Shown here: positions 7,691 through 16,794 of the stretch, one piece after another
Numbering within the stretch: position 1 is the stretch's first letter
Layout: each line of letters begins with the position of its first letter
DNA from: an uncultured Verrucomicrobiota bacterium
Lineage (GTDB): Bacteria; Verrucomicrobiota; Kiritimatiellia; CAIVKH01
Length of the DNA: 64,000 nt
Direction of reading: 5' to 3'
NCBI GenBank assembly: GCA_937873455.1
Contig: CALMYG010000160.1
Span: 94,895 to 158,894, forward strand
Made by a program: the position numbers and the translations under genes
Notes under the pieces: model-generated
What the model saw: only the letters and a program-made list of their open reading frames with translations
Database searches by the model: none
What the model was told of the DNA's origin: nothing

Positions 7691-8313
7691 CAACACACCT
7701 CGGCAAAGCTATTTTCCTCGACCGCGACGGGGTGCTGAACGCGATGGTCTATGATGAGGACCATGGCCTGCTGGATTCCCCGCGACGTCCCGCCGATGTT
7801 CGGATGATTCCGGGGGCAGGTACATTTTTGGCCTCGATTCGACGTGCGGGCTGGCTGGCCGTGGTGGTCAGCAATCAGCCGGGAATCGCCAAGGAGTACT
7901 TTACCGTTTCGGAGTTGGAGGCGGTCAATCAAGCGCTGCTCGAACAATGCCGGGCCGAGGGCGGGCCGGAGGCGTTGTGGGACGATTTATTGTACTGTCC
8001 GTATCATCCGACTGGGCGGGAAGGTCGATCCAATCCCTATGTGACCCAGAGTCCGCTGCGCAAGCCGGAGCCGGGGATGTTACTCGAAGCGGCGAAGCGG
8101 CATCACCTCAACCTCGCCGCGAGCTGGATGGTTGGCGATGGCCTGGTGGATGTTCAAGCCGGACGACGAGCCGGATGCCGAACCCTGTTGGTCGCCGGTT
8201 CCTTGAAGTTGGAAGTCATCGAGAGGTTTCTTTCCATGAAAGATGCGTATCCAGACCGCGTGGCGGGTGATTTAACCGAGGCGCTCCATATCATAAAGGC
8301 GAGTCCGGCATGA
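7687..8313 (+). CDS. HAD-IIIA phosphatase, heptose bisphosphate phosphatase-like (GmhB type)
   Basis: A 208-residue HAD phosphatase. Motif I is FLDRDGVLN with both Asp residues, motif II VVVSNQPGI, motif III the Lys in RKPEPGML, and motif IV MVGDGLVDVQAG. GmhB enzymes carry a zinc loop; here a Cys/His segment (LLYCPYHPTG) is visible though shorter than in E. coli GmhB. The reaction would be removal of the C7 phosphate from heptose 1,7-bisphosphate, completing the activation set in this operon. A histidinol-phosphatase-like activity is less likely given the context. Confidence 0.82.
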   Translation: MTTHLGKAIFLDRDGVLNAMVYDEDHGLLDSPRRPADVRMIPGAGTFLASIRRAGWLAVVVSNQPGIAKEYFTVSELEAVNQALLEQCRAEGGPEALWDDLLYCPYHPTGREGRSNPYVTQSPLRKPEPGMLLEAAKRHHLNLAASWMVGDGLVDVQAGRRAGCRTLLVAGSLKLEVIERFLSMKDAYPDRVAGDLTEALHIIKASPA

Positions 8314-10352
8314 AAAAGTCGAAAACGCAACAGCCTGCAGTCGCTTCGCTTCCGGTCAAGGCGGCCAATTGGCCGGAAATGACGGGGGAGCATTGGCGTG
8401 TTTTGGTTTTTCTACTGGCCTTGGGCGCCGGTTTGCGCCTTTTATTTTTAGGTCGTTGCCGGCTTTGGCAGGATGAAATGGGTTTCATATCGTTGGCCAA
8501 TCCGCAGGCGGGCCTGGGTGATTTGGCTCGACAATCCTGGGACTGGATTTTATCGATCGGTCAGCAGCCCCTGGGATTCATGCTTCAAAACATCTATATG
8601 CGCATGATTGCCGGTTGGGTGCCCGATGTCATGTACAACCCGTTCTGGGCCCGCATGCATTGGCTCTTCTGGGGTGTAGCGGCCATCGCCGGTGTTTATG
8701 TCTTGGTCCGGACATTAAGCCAGGAGAACACGGCTCGTTGTTCGGCGTTTCTTTTTGCGATCAGTTTCTATCCGATATTTTATTCGCGCGAGGTGTATCC
8801 GTACGCCGGTGTCATGGCCGCGGCGGCATTCAGTATGGCTTTCGCTTACCGGCATGTGTTTTATTCCACCCGGCCCTGGAGGTGGGCGGCGGCCGGCGGT
8901 GGCGCGGCGTTGGTCATGGTGTATTTACACCTCAACGGTGTGCTGTTTTACGTGGTGATGTCGGTTGTATTGGGTATCTCCTGGTTATACGGCATGATGC
9001 GCAACCGGATGGGAGCGCGCCCGCCATGGGTGAGGCAGGCCACTACCCTGGTGTTGAGCTTGGTGCTGGTGGGGTTGGCCGTGTCGCCTTATGTCCTTCG
9101 TTTCGTTTTCCTGAATGAAGCGCATACCCAAGGTTCCACCCACAGCCTTTGGATTATTCTTCAAGATCCGGTGGCAAAGTTTTTTCTGGGTGAATCCATG
9201 CCCTTGATCCTGATCGGCTGGAGTATACTGCTGGCGGGTATGATCGCCGTGATGCTGCGGAAATCAGAGGAGGCATTTCCGGCACGCCTTGCCTTGGTGA
9301 CCGCTCTACTGGCTTGGTTGCTGATCGGTTTGTCGACCTCGCGATCGCAGTACCTCTCCGCGCGGTATTTCGCGCCGCTGGCGCCTTTATTTTTCTGGAT
9401 GTTTGCCGAGGGACTTTTCGCCGCGGGCCGTATGTTCAAGCGGCCGGGCCTGGCCAGAGGATTTACCATATGGTTGGTCGGCCTCTATGCGATGCTCCAT
9501 CTGGGATTCTACCTACCGGGTCTTTACCGGCTTGATGACAAGGATGTCGGTTTCGGAAAAATTGCCGACTGGCTCAACCAAAACCTTGCGCCCGGAACGC
9601 CGTATCTCATGGAGAGCGCCTATGAATTGCGTTGGGTGGGGGGCTATCATCCCACGCCGGGGCTCGTGGGCGCGGCGCCGTACGTTCATGGTTCCGGCCC
9701 GGGAGAAGTTGCCCGGCTCCATCAACGCCAAATCCAATTCATGCAGCGCTTCCCGGAGGCCCCCTTTATAGAATCCGCCCACCACAATTGGGATGCGCCG
9801 GATGGGATCTGGTCCTGGCCCAGGGAGTTTCATGATCGGCATATTCAATTGCGCAATGATCCACTGCGGTCGCTGGTGGCAAAAGGAATTTTTCCGATCG
9901 AGCCCTTTGAGCGGGTACGGGATCACTCCTTTGTGACGGATATTTACTACAGCACGTGGGATGATATTGCGGGCAGGGCGGTTCAACAGGGACAACCGAT
10001 TGTGTTTGAGTTTCCGGGCTGGACGGTAGTGCCTATTGCCCAAGGCGAGTACCGCCGTGTTTTTCCCGGCAACACCGGAACGATCGAGTTGCGTCGTATG
10101 ATCACGCTTGATCGTCCGTTTCGCGTCATCATCACCGGCGTCATAGCGGGTGCATCGCCGGGCGATGCGGCCGTAACCGTTAGCCTGGATGATCAACCGC
10201 CCGTCAGGGCTGGTACGCGGATTGGAGAACGATTTAACCTGGCACTTGCGGTGAGCCCCTACGCGGAGGAGCGCAAAGCCATGCGGATAACCGTGGCCAG
10301 CTCGACGCCCGTGCAAGGATTTATTCTGGAGCAGCTTGCCGTAGAGGACTGA
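8310..10352 (+). CDS. Multispanning GT-C family glycosyltransferase (GT39/ArnT-like)
   Basis: A 680-residue inner-membrane protein with about ten hydrophobic segments in the first 400 residues and a soluble C-terminal region. Near residue 53, WQDEMGF in the first outside loop resembles the acidic motif of GT-C transferases such as ArnT and PMT, which use polyprenyl-phosphate sugars. As the last gene of the heptose operon, with a 4-bp overlap, it may transfer a lipid-linked sugar onto a surface glycan or protein. The acceptor and donor are unknown. The C-terminal 300 residues have no fold I recognise. Confidence 0.7.
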   Translation: MKKSKTQQPAVASLPVKAANWPEMTGEHWRVLVFLLALGAGLRLLFLGRCRLWQDEMGFISLANPQAGLGDLARQSWDWILSIGQQPLGFMLQNIYMRMIAGWVPDVMYNPFWARMHWLFWGVAAIAGVYVLVRTLSQENTARCSAFLFAISFYPIFYSREVYPYAGVMAAAAFSMAFAYRHVFYSTRPWRWAAAGGGAALVMVYLHLNGVLFYVVMSVVLGISWLYGMMRNRMGARPPWVRQATTLVLSLVLVGLAVSPYVLRFVFLNEAHTQGSTHSLWIILQDPVAKFFLGESMPLILIGWSILLAGMIAVMLRKSEEAFPARLALVTALLAWLLIGLSTSRSQYLSARYFAPLAPLFFWMFAEGLFAAGRMFKRPGLARGFTIWLVGLYAMLHLGFYLPGLYRLDDKDVGFGKIADWLNQNLAPGTPYLMESAYELRWVGGYHPTPGLVGAAPYVHGSGPGEVARLHQRQIQFMQRFPEAPFIESAHHNWDAPDGIWSWPREFHDRHIQLRNDPLRSLVAKGIFPIEPFERVRDHSFVTDIYYSTWDDIAGRAVQQGQPIVFEFPGWTVVPIAQGEYRRVFPGNTGTIELRRMITLDRPFRVIITGVIAGASPGDAAVTVSLDDQPPVRAGTRIGERFNLALAVSPYAEERKAMRITVASSTPVQGFILEQLAVED

Positions 10353-10363
10353 TCGGGGTGGTA

Positions 10364-11338
10364 CTACAGGCCGCCCCAAAGGAGGCCGACCAGGTAGGTG
10401 TACAGCGGAATCCCAATAGCGATGTTAAAGGGAAACGTGATGGCCAAGGCCATGGAGACATAGAGTCCAGGATTGGCGTCGGGTATGGCGTGGCGCATGG
10501 CGGCGGGAACCGCAATGTAGGAGGCGCTGCCGGCAAGTATACAAAAAAGAATGGCGTCGCCTTGATTCATGTTTAATGCGCGCGCGAGCAGCAGCCCAAG
10601 CAAGCCGTTGATTAGTGGCAAGGCGACGGCGGCAATTCCCAGTGGCAAGCCGGCTCGTCGGATTTCCTCCAGTTGACGTGCGGATCGAATGCCCATTTCC
10701 AGGAGAAAGAAACACAGCATGCCCTGAAACAGGTTGTCGGTGAAAGGCTCCATGGCTTCCCATCCCCGCGACCCGCTCAGGACACCGATCAGCATACTGC
10801 CGAGCAGTAGAAAAACCGATGAGTTGGTGAGCGATTCGCGCACCAATTCCCGTTTACGCATCGCGGGGTCGGCTTCAGCGCCGAAGCGGCGGTAAAGCAT
10901 GACGCCGATGATGATCGCGGGAGATTCCATCAAGGCGACCACTGCCACCATGTAGCCGCCAAATGCGACATCCTGACGGATCAGAAAGGTCATGGCGGTT
11001 AAAAACGTGACGGCGCTGATCGATCCGTAAGCGGCGGCAATGGCCGCCGCATTGGGAGTGGAAACCATGCGGCGAAAGATGAAGAACGTATATACCGGGA
11101 CAATCGCCGACATCGCCAGCCCGGCGGCGACAGCCTTCACCGCATCCATGCTCAACCCGCTCTCCGCCAATTTCACGCCGCCCTTGAAGCCGATGGACAA
11201 GAGCAGGTAGAGGGAAAACAGGCGGGCAAGCGCGTCCGGTATCGCCAGGTCGGAACGAACCGCAACCGCCAGCATCCCCAACGCGAAGAAGAGGATGGGC
11301 GGTTGCAGCAAGTTGTCGAAGATCAGGTGCGGATCCAC
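10364..11338 (-). CDS. SbtA-like sodium-dependent bicarbonate permease
   Basis: A 324-residue membrane protein of the SbtA (former DUF897) family, which takes up bicarbonate with sodium in cyanobacteria. Hydrophobic segments run along nearly the full length. Family-like blocks include LLLSIGFKGGVKLAESG near residue 50, and a second similar half around GMLCFFLLEMGIRSARQLEE, consistent with the inverted-repeat fold. No SbtB (PII-like) gene is adjacent. It is 6 bp downstream of the DUF4914 gene on the same strand, so the two are likely co-transcribed, which makes a link between bicarbonate and that enzyme attractive. Confidence 0.85.
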   Translation of the reverse strand: MDPHLIFDNLLQPPILFFALGMLAVAVRSDLAIPDALARLFSLYLLLSIGFKGGVKLAESGLSMDAVKAVAAGLAMSAIVPVYTFFIFRRMVSTPNAAAIAAAYGSISAVTFLTAMTFLIRQDVAFGGYMVAVVALMESPAIIIGVMLYRRFGAEADPAMRKRELVRESLTNSSVFLLLGSMLIGVLSGSRGWEAMEPFTDNLFQGMLCFFLLEMGIRSARQLEEIRRAGLPLGIAAVALPLINGLLGLLLARALNMNQGDAILFCILAGSASYIAVPAAMRHAIPDANPGLYVSMALAITFPFNIAIGIPLYTYLVGLLWGGL

Positions 11339-11344
11339 GACGAA

Positions 11345-13252
11345 TTAACCGTCGATCAATTCCTCTTCACGCTCAATAAGCGGATGTGGAATCAATTGTT
11401 CGTATTCGGCCACCGAGGCGCCCCGGAGGCAGGCATCGATGATCTTGTGACCGAGCGGATCCAGATCCTTGACGCGGTATTGCTCAAGTTCTTGATGGAA
11501 GAACTCGCCCAATTTTACCGCGCCGAGGTCGTAGGCGTCCGGGCCTACTTCCTTTTGTGTTTCCACGCGCAACATAATGCTGGGAATGGTTTGTCCCTCG
11601 ATCGTGATTCCGTTTAGCGCGTATCCGAGCAGCGGACAGCGTGCGGGCACCACTTGCTCCTCCGAGAATTTTGCTCCGCCACGACGGGCGAGGTATTCGC
11701 GGGCGATCCATTGCGGCATGAAGCTGGTTTTCCAGACGCCGACATGTTGATTCGGGCACAAGATGTAACGTACTTTCGGGGTGTCCACGATTTGCTGAAG
11801 CAACAGATTGGCATGATCGACCATGCGCCCGGTGGCGAACGGCCAGTACGAACCGACGCCTTCCGAGCTCATTCCCTCGGTTTGAACAATGCTTGGGTTG
11901 GCATGGCCGCGGGGCGCCACCAGGCGCCACAACCAGGCCAGAGCCGGGGGCAACAAGTGGAACAAGCCGAGAATTCCGTAGGTTGGTAGTTCTTTTGAGC
12001 AGGGCGGGGTGCGAACACCGAAGCTGCGTACATCAACCGATACTGCACCGGAAACAATGCCGGGAACCGCCTTGCGGGGAACGATGACCCGCGGGTTGGG
12101 GCAGGGTTTACCGGGCTCGTCTTGAATATGTTCCCAAATCAGGGCGGTGCTGCCCGGGTGCGCATCGATATTCAGGAAAAGAAGCGGCTCGGTCGGATGA
12201 ATCGTCATTTCCTCGAGGTGCGGATCCACGCCATAGCGCGTGATATGATTTACCCGGACAAACCAACCCTGTTCGGCATCCATGAGGGCAAGGCGTCCGT
12301 CACGACGGGCCAGCGAGGGATGGCAGAGGGCCATGTCGTCGGTTACCGGACGCAGATCGCAGTTTCTGGGCATGACGATGGTGCGGCGCTCGCCGGTTTG
12401 GATGTTGACGCCAAGCAACAAGCTGCCGTCTTTCTCGCGATGGACCTGCTCCAGCATTTCGCTTTTGCCGCCGCCGCTTGCGCCTTCGTGCATGATGGTG
12501 ATTTTGTTGGCGTAGGGCGTGATCACTTGGACCGTTGAACAGTGAGCGGTCACCCATTTTTCCCGTTCACCCAGGGATAGCAGCACGCCATAAATACCCT
12601 TTTTGGCGCTGGGGCCGGGGTACAGGTTGTAGCTGAACAATTCGTGGCGTTTTTCCCGGCGGTTGTGCACGACCATCTGTTTGCCGTCAAAGTGCGTATG
12701 CCGGAAGACCGGGGCGACATAAATTACGGCTTTCGGGTCGAAATTTTCGGGAACTTGATCCGAATCCAGAATGCCTTGCAACAGCGCCAGACCCAGAGCG
12801 AAGAACCCGGCGTTGGAAGGTCCCACGACCAGGGCGTGGGTTCCTTTACCCGGCGCTCCGGCAAAAAACGGGAAAAGCGCCAGTTCCTGGGTTTTCAGCC
12901 ATTCGAAGGTTTCCTGGCGGAGCTCGGAAAATTCCTTGCCGTAGAGATCCTTGTATCGCGGTTTGTCGGTGGGAAGATCGTCGGCGATCACCATACAATC
13001 CGGATCCCGGCGTCGCATATACGATTCGGTGTAGTTGGCGGAAATGCCGTTTTTCACCTGGCAGACGTTGACCTCAACAACCCGTCCTTTGCCCGGTACA
13101 TCATAGGCTACTTCGTGCACGCCGTTTACGGCATCCCGAATGGCGAGGTTGAACAAATCGGTTTTGTTATGCGCAACAATATAACCCGGACAAACCTTTA
13201 GGACTTCCTTCAGGTCATTCGGTATTTCGAAATCAATTTGATCCAGCTTCAT
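11345..13252 (-). CDS. DUF4914-like protein with P-loop, possible PEP carboxykinase relative
   Basis: A 635-residue soluble protein that I match to the DUF4914 family. A P-loop, GASGGGKS, sits at about residues 257-264, in the region where PEP carboxykinases have their kinase loop. Later segments (FLNIDAHPG; EGVGSYWPFATGRMVDHAN) look like an active-site core but do not match PEPCK signatures closely. No function is established to my knowledge. Linkage to a bicarbonate permease would suit a CO2- or bicarbonate-using reaction, but that is inference. SD-like AAAGGA precedes the ATG, and a perfect palindrome lies about 48-67 bases upstream. Confidence 0.7.
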   Translation of the reverse strand: MKLDQIDFEIPNDLKEVLKVCPGYIVAHNKTDLFNLAIRDAVNGVHEVAYDVPGKGRVVEVNVCQVKNGISANYTESYMRRRDPDCMVIADDLPTDKPRYKDLYGKEFSELRQETFEWLKTQELALFPFFAGAPGKGTHALVVGPSNAGFFALGLALLQGILDSDQVPENFDPKAVIYVAPVFRHTHFDGKQMVVHNRREKRHELFSYNLYPGPSAKKGIYGVLLSLGEREKWVTAHCSTVQVITPYANKITIMHEGASGGGKSEMLEQVHREKDGSLLLGVNIQTGERRTIVMPRNCDLRPVTDDMALCHPSLARRDGRLALMDAEQGWFVRVNHITRYGVDPHLEEMTIHPTEPLLFLNIDAHPGSTALIWEHIQDEPGKPCPNPRVIVPRKAVPGIVSGAVSVDVRSFGVRTPPCSKELPTYGILGLFHLLPPALAWLWRLVAPRGHANPSIVQTEGMSSEGVGSYWPFATGRMVDHANLLLQQIVDTPKVRYILCPNQHVGVWKTSFMPQWIAREYLARRGGAKFSEEQVVPARCPLLGYALNGITIEGQTIPSIMLRVETQKEVGPDAYDLGAVKLGEFFHQELEQYRVKDLDPLGHKIIDACLRGASVAEYEQLIPHPLIEREEELIDG

Positions 13253-13299
13253 CGTACTATCCTTTCCTATACGGGTTGAATTTTTGCAAAAAAATAGCC

Positions 13300-13319
13300 G
13301 AAAACATATTTATGTTTTC
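13300..13319. promoter_or_regulatory. Perfect palindrome upstream of the DUF4914 gene
   Basis: Two perfect 9-bp arms, GAAAACATA and TATGTTTTC, are separated by TT. The site is about 48 bases upstream of the start codon of the DUF4914-SbtA operon (minus strand). It is AT-rich in a G+C-rich region and suits a dimeric repressor or activator. No further promoter consensus is clear around it. Confidence 0.45.
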
Positions 13320-13462
13320 AGCTTCACTTTCCGCTCGCTCCTTGTAGGGCTCGATTGGAACTTGCCTTGCTTAGTTCCTGTTGTTTGCCTTGCCGTTACT
13401 CGGATCGCAAGTAACAACCTTTCAATCAACGTGCGTGAAACTAAAAAAACGTTTCGCCGCTG

Positions 13463-13834
13463 TCAAGCGGTTTCGAAAATTTTCCGCTCAAGGGTAAAGA
13501 GGATGATACGTTCGCTGGCCTTGACGCTGATGTCGGTATGCAGGCTGATGACCTTGGTTTCCGTTTCCTTTTCGATTAGCCCGACCAGGAGCGCCTTGGC
13601 TTTTTCCACCAATTCGGTTCGGCTTTGCTTGACCAGATCGCGCCCGCGACCGGTGGGGTCAGCGGAGGCCAGATGATGTTCCGCCCGGGTAATGATGCCC
13701 TTCATCCGAACCAAGACCATGTCCTCGATGACATAGGTGCGGGCTTCGGTCGGACCGCGGCCCATAAATTCGCGCTCAAATTTAACCATGGCCTCGGTTA
13801 TATGAGCTTCCAGTTCGCCACGACGCATGTTCAT
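13463..13834 (-). CDS. DUF2294 domain protein
   Basis: A 123-residue soluble protein of the DUF2294 family. The pattern ITEAMVKFEREFMGRGPTEA, a central DMVLVRMKG strand and a C-terminal SLHTDISVKASERII block is typical. The family has no established biochemical role that I know of. The full domain is present and nothing else. It lies 210 bp upstream of the DUF4914 and SbtA genes on the same strand, so it may be part of the same regulon, though a separate promoter is likely. Possibly an accessory or regulatory factor. Confidence 0.8.
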   Translation of the reverse strand: MNMRRGELEAHITEAMVKFEREFMGRGPTEARTYVIEDMVLVRMKGIITRAEHHLASADPTGRGRDLVKQSRTELVEKAKALLVGLIEKETETKVISLHTDISVKASERIILFTLERKIFETA

Positions 13835-14014
13835 GGTCCAAGCATAAGAATTCCGTTATCGCTATGGCAATGCGAAACGTTGCCAGGCGGCCGGGACGGG
13901 ATGAAATTTCTCGTAAAATTTTATTGTACTGTGGGTCCCTTGCCGTATTCTCCGCCCACATACCGCGCCGAGGGTATTCTGGTCAGGAAACCATGGCTCG
14001 GGGAGGAGTGATCA

Positions 14015-15937
14015 GTGAACATGAAACCACAGGCTTTATCGCGTTGGACGGCGGACCAAACCGCCGAGCTTTACGGCATTCGTAATTGGGGTTCCGGCTA
14101 TTTTGACGTATCCGAACGTGGCGATCTTCTGGTGCGCCCGCAAGGGGCGGGTTCAACGGACGTCATCAGCATGATGGACGTCGTCGAGGGCCTGAAGGCT
14201 CGGGGCATCGGTATGCCGGTTCTACTTCGTTTCGGGGATATACTGGCCTCCCGGATCGCCGCCATAAATAACAGTTTTTCCCGCGCCATGACCGAGGCCG
14301 GTTACCAAGGCCGCTTCCGGGGCGTTTACCCGATCAAAGTGAATCAGCAGCAACAAGTGATTGAGGACGTCGTTGCATTTGGGCGTCCGTTTCATCATGG
14401 CTTGGAGGCGGGCAGCAAAGCCGAGTTGATTACCGCGCTGGCCTATTGCAACAACCCGGAATCGTTGATTGTATGCAATGGCTACAAGGACGAAGAGTTT
14501 ATTGATTTGGCCCTGTACGCCCTGAAGATGGGGATGCAAACGGTCATGGTTATTGAAATGCCCAGCGAATTGCCCATGATATTGGACCGGGCCGGCAAGA
14601 TCGGCGTGAAGCCGCGCATTGGTGTCCGGGCCAAATTGGCCGCCAAGGGTGGTGGACATTGGAATGAATCCGGCGGCGATCGAAGCCAGTTCGGTTTGAA
14701 TGCCGCGCAGATCATTGATCTGGTCGATTACCTTCGCGGCCGGAATGCCCTGGATTGCCTGGAAATGTTGCATTACCACCTCGGTTCCCAAATTCCCAAC
14801 ATACGAAATGTCCGGTCCGGGGCCATCGAAGCGGGACGCATGTATGTAAACCTCGTGAAGGAGGGGGCGCGCATGGGTTTGATGAACGTCGGCGGCGGAC
14901 TGGCCGTCGATTACGACGGATCCCATTCCAATTTTGCCAGCAGCGCCAATTACAAAATCGATGAATATGCCGCGGACATCGTGGAAACGCTGCAGCAAAT
15001 TGCTGATCAGGCCGGCGTGCCGCATCCCGATATCGTCAGCGAGTCCGGGCGAGCAACGGTGGCGCATCACTCGGTTTTGTTGTTTGATATTTTTGACGTC
15101 AGTCGGATGAATATTGAAAAAGACGAGCCGTTGTCGCTTCCGGAGGATGCCGGGGAGCATCTCAAGGCGCTCAAGGAGGTCTTATCCTCGCTGAATGCCA
15201 AGAACGTGCAAGAATGTTATCACGATGCGGTATTTCACCGCGATGAAGTTCGGTCCCTGTTTAATCAGGGGCAAGTCACGCTTCGCGAACGGGCGCTTGC
15301 GGAAAAAATATTTTGGCAAATTATCATGAAAATTGCCGAAGAACTGCAGGATCGCAAGTACATCCCGGATGAGCTGCAGGATCTGGAAACCGTGCTGGCG
15401 GATGTATATTTTGGCAACTTCAGCGTGTTTCAGTCCTTGCCGGATTCCTGGGCCATCGAGCAGTTGTTTCCGATTATTCCGATTCACCGCATGAATGAAA
15501 TGCCGACCCGCAAGGCGGTTCTGGCGGATATTACCTGCGATTGCGACGGCAAAATTGATCGGTTTATTGACCTGCATGATGTCCGGCGCACCCTTCCGCT
15601 GCACGAAATGAACGGGAAAGACTACATTCTCGGCGTATTTCTGGTTGGCGCTTACCAGGAGACGCTGGGCGATCTACACAACTTGCTCGGAGATACCAAC
15701 GTGGTTAGCGTACGGCTGGGCAGCAACGGACAGCCGGAATACGTCAGGGAAATCGCCGGTGATACCGTGGCCGACGTTCTATCCTATGTGGAATACGACC
15801 CGGGGGACATGATTCATCAGATGCGCCAAACCGCTGAACAAGCGGTGCGCAATGGCCGTATCACACCGCAAGAACGGCGCGAAATCATGATGGCGTATGA
15901 AACAGGCTTGCGCGGTTACACCTATTTCGAAAAATAA
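14015..15937 (+). CDS. speA: Biosynthetic arginine decarboxylase
   Basis: PLP-dependent fold-III decarboxylase of about 640 residues, the usual SpeA length. It converts arginine to agmatine for polyamine synthesis. The PLP-binding Lys lies in GVYPIKVNQQQ at about residue 108. The glycine-rich phosphate site (MNVGGGLAVDYDGS) and the second-subunit residues around NITCDCDGKID-type sequence (DITCDCDGKIDRF) near residue 510 are present. A strong GGGAGGAG lies just upstream and serves either GTG 14015 or ATG 14021. No agmatinase or agmatine deiminase gene is next to it. Monocistronic; the downstream gene is convergent. Confidence 0.95.
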   Translation: MNMKPQALSRWTADQTAELYGIRNWGSGYFDVSERGDLLVRPQGAGSTDVISMMDVVEGLKARGIGMPVLLRFGDILASRIAAINNSFSRAMTEAGYQGRFRGVYPIKVNQQQQVIEDVVAFGRPFHHGLEAGSKAELITALAYCNNPESLIVCNGYKDEEFIDLALYALKMGMQTVMVIEMPSELPMILDRAGKIGVKPRIGVRAKLAAKGGGHWNESGGDRSQFGLNAAQIIDLVDYLRGRNALDCLEMLHYHLGSQIPNIRNVRSGAIEAGRMYVNLVKEGARMGLMNVGGGLAVDYDGSHSNFASSANYKIDEYAADIVETLQQIADQAGVPHPDIVSESGRATVAHHSVLLFDIFDVSRMNIEKDEPLSLPEDAGEHLKALKEVLSSLNAKNVQECYHDAVFHRDEVRSLFNQGQVTLRERALAEKIFWQIIMKIAEELQDRKYIPDELQDLETVLADVYFGNFSVFQSLPDSWAIEQLFPIIPIHRMNEMPTRKAVLADITCDCDGKIDRFIDLHDVRRTLPLHEMNGKDYILGVFLVGAYQETLGDLHNLLGDTNVVSVRLGSNGQPEYVREIAGDTVADVLSYVEYDPGDMIHQMRQTAEQAVRNGRITPQERREIMMAYETGLRGYTYFEK

Positions 15938-15947
15938 CCCGCCGGGC

Positions 15948-16793
15948 TTATTGGGCTCGAACGTGTACGGCTACTTCCATGTTGGATTGGACGTCCGATC
16001 CCCAGAACGCGCCCGTGATGCTGGCCGCGCTGCCGGGATATAGGCCCGCGGCAACCGACACATGATGATCGGCTGCGGCCAACCCGACTGTGGGGTCGTA
16101 ACCGCGCCAGCCGCTTTGCGGAAAATACACCTCAGCCCAAGCATGCAGGTATTGCTTGCCGTCCGGGGCATACCCATTCCAGTACCCGCTGGTAAAGCGG
16201 GCGGCAATGCCTTGCGTACGACATGCCTCAACGAACAACACGGCCACGTCACGACCCGCTCCCTGTTCTGACTTCAGCGTCTGTTCGGCGCTTTGCGGTT
16301 CTCCGGAGGGGCGCACGACGATTTCCATGCGATCGTACAAGTCGTGGCTGAGCGCGGTAAGAAATCGCAGGGTGTCTCCGCCCATACCGGCGGCGAGCTC
16401 CTCGGCATACCAGGCTACGGGACCATCTCGATGCAGCGGCTGGCAATACGCAGTCAAATTATTGCGGGCGGATTCCGGATAGCGGACCGGAAGCGTCATC
16501 ATGCCCGGCTCGGATAGCACGTAATCGAAGGGATTCTCGCGCAAGGTTTCGACCTCGGTCATGATGCTGATACGAAGCGATTGCGTCATGTCGGCAAACC
16601 AGACCTGGGAGGCGGCGTTGCCTTCCAGGTCGGTGAATTCCGTCAAGCCCGCGGGAGAGGGAAAGATATCCAGGGCAAAATGCTTGAGAATTTGGCTTCC
16701 GTCATGCCGGGGCCGCAAGCGAAGGGTATGGGGGTCAAGCGCCACCGGCCGGCTGTAGTTGTAGGTGGTGGTGTGATTGATGTGAAACAGCAT
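15948..16793 (-). CDS. Transglutaminase-like protein of the ATP-grasp/alpha-E operon
   Basis: A 281-residue protein with an N-terminal beta-rich transglutaminase-associated domain and a C-terminal transglutaminase/cysteine-protease-like domain. The catalytic Cys lies in VLFVEACRTQGIAARF, the His in LHAWAEVYF and the Asp in GYDPTVG. It follows the alpha-E and ATP-grasp genes with a 1-bp gap, a known conserved trio thought to make or modify peptides; no product is established. No signal peptide is visible, so it would act in the cytoplasm. Confidence 0.88.
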   Translation of the reverse strand: MLFHINHTTTYNYSRPVALDPHTLRLRPRHDGSQILKHFALDIFPSPAGLTEFTDLEGNAASQVWFADMTQSLRISIMTEVETLRENPFDYVLSEPGMMTLPVRYPESARNNLTAYCQPLHRDGPVAWYAEELAAGMGGDTLRFLTALSHDLYDRMEIVVRPSGEPQSAEQTLKSEQGAGRDVAVLFVEACRTQGIAARFTSGYWNGYAPDGKQYLHAWAEVYFPQSGWRGYDPTVGLAAADHHVSVAAGLYPGSAASITGAFWGSDVQSNMEVAVHVRAQ

Positions 16794-16794
16794 G

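Noticed and set aside
11345..13252. Calling this gene PEP carboxykinase
   Set aside because: It has a P-loop in a comparable place, but the PEPCK substrate and metal motifs are not recognisable; DUF4914 fits better.
14222..15160. 312-codon open frame on the minus strand
   Set aside because: Antisense to speA with no domain pattern.
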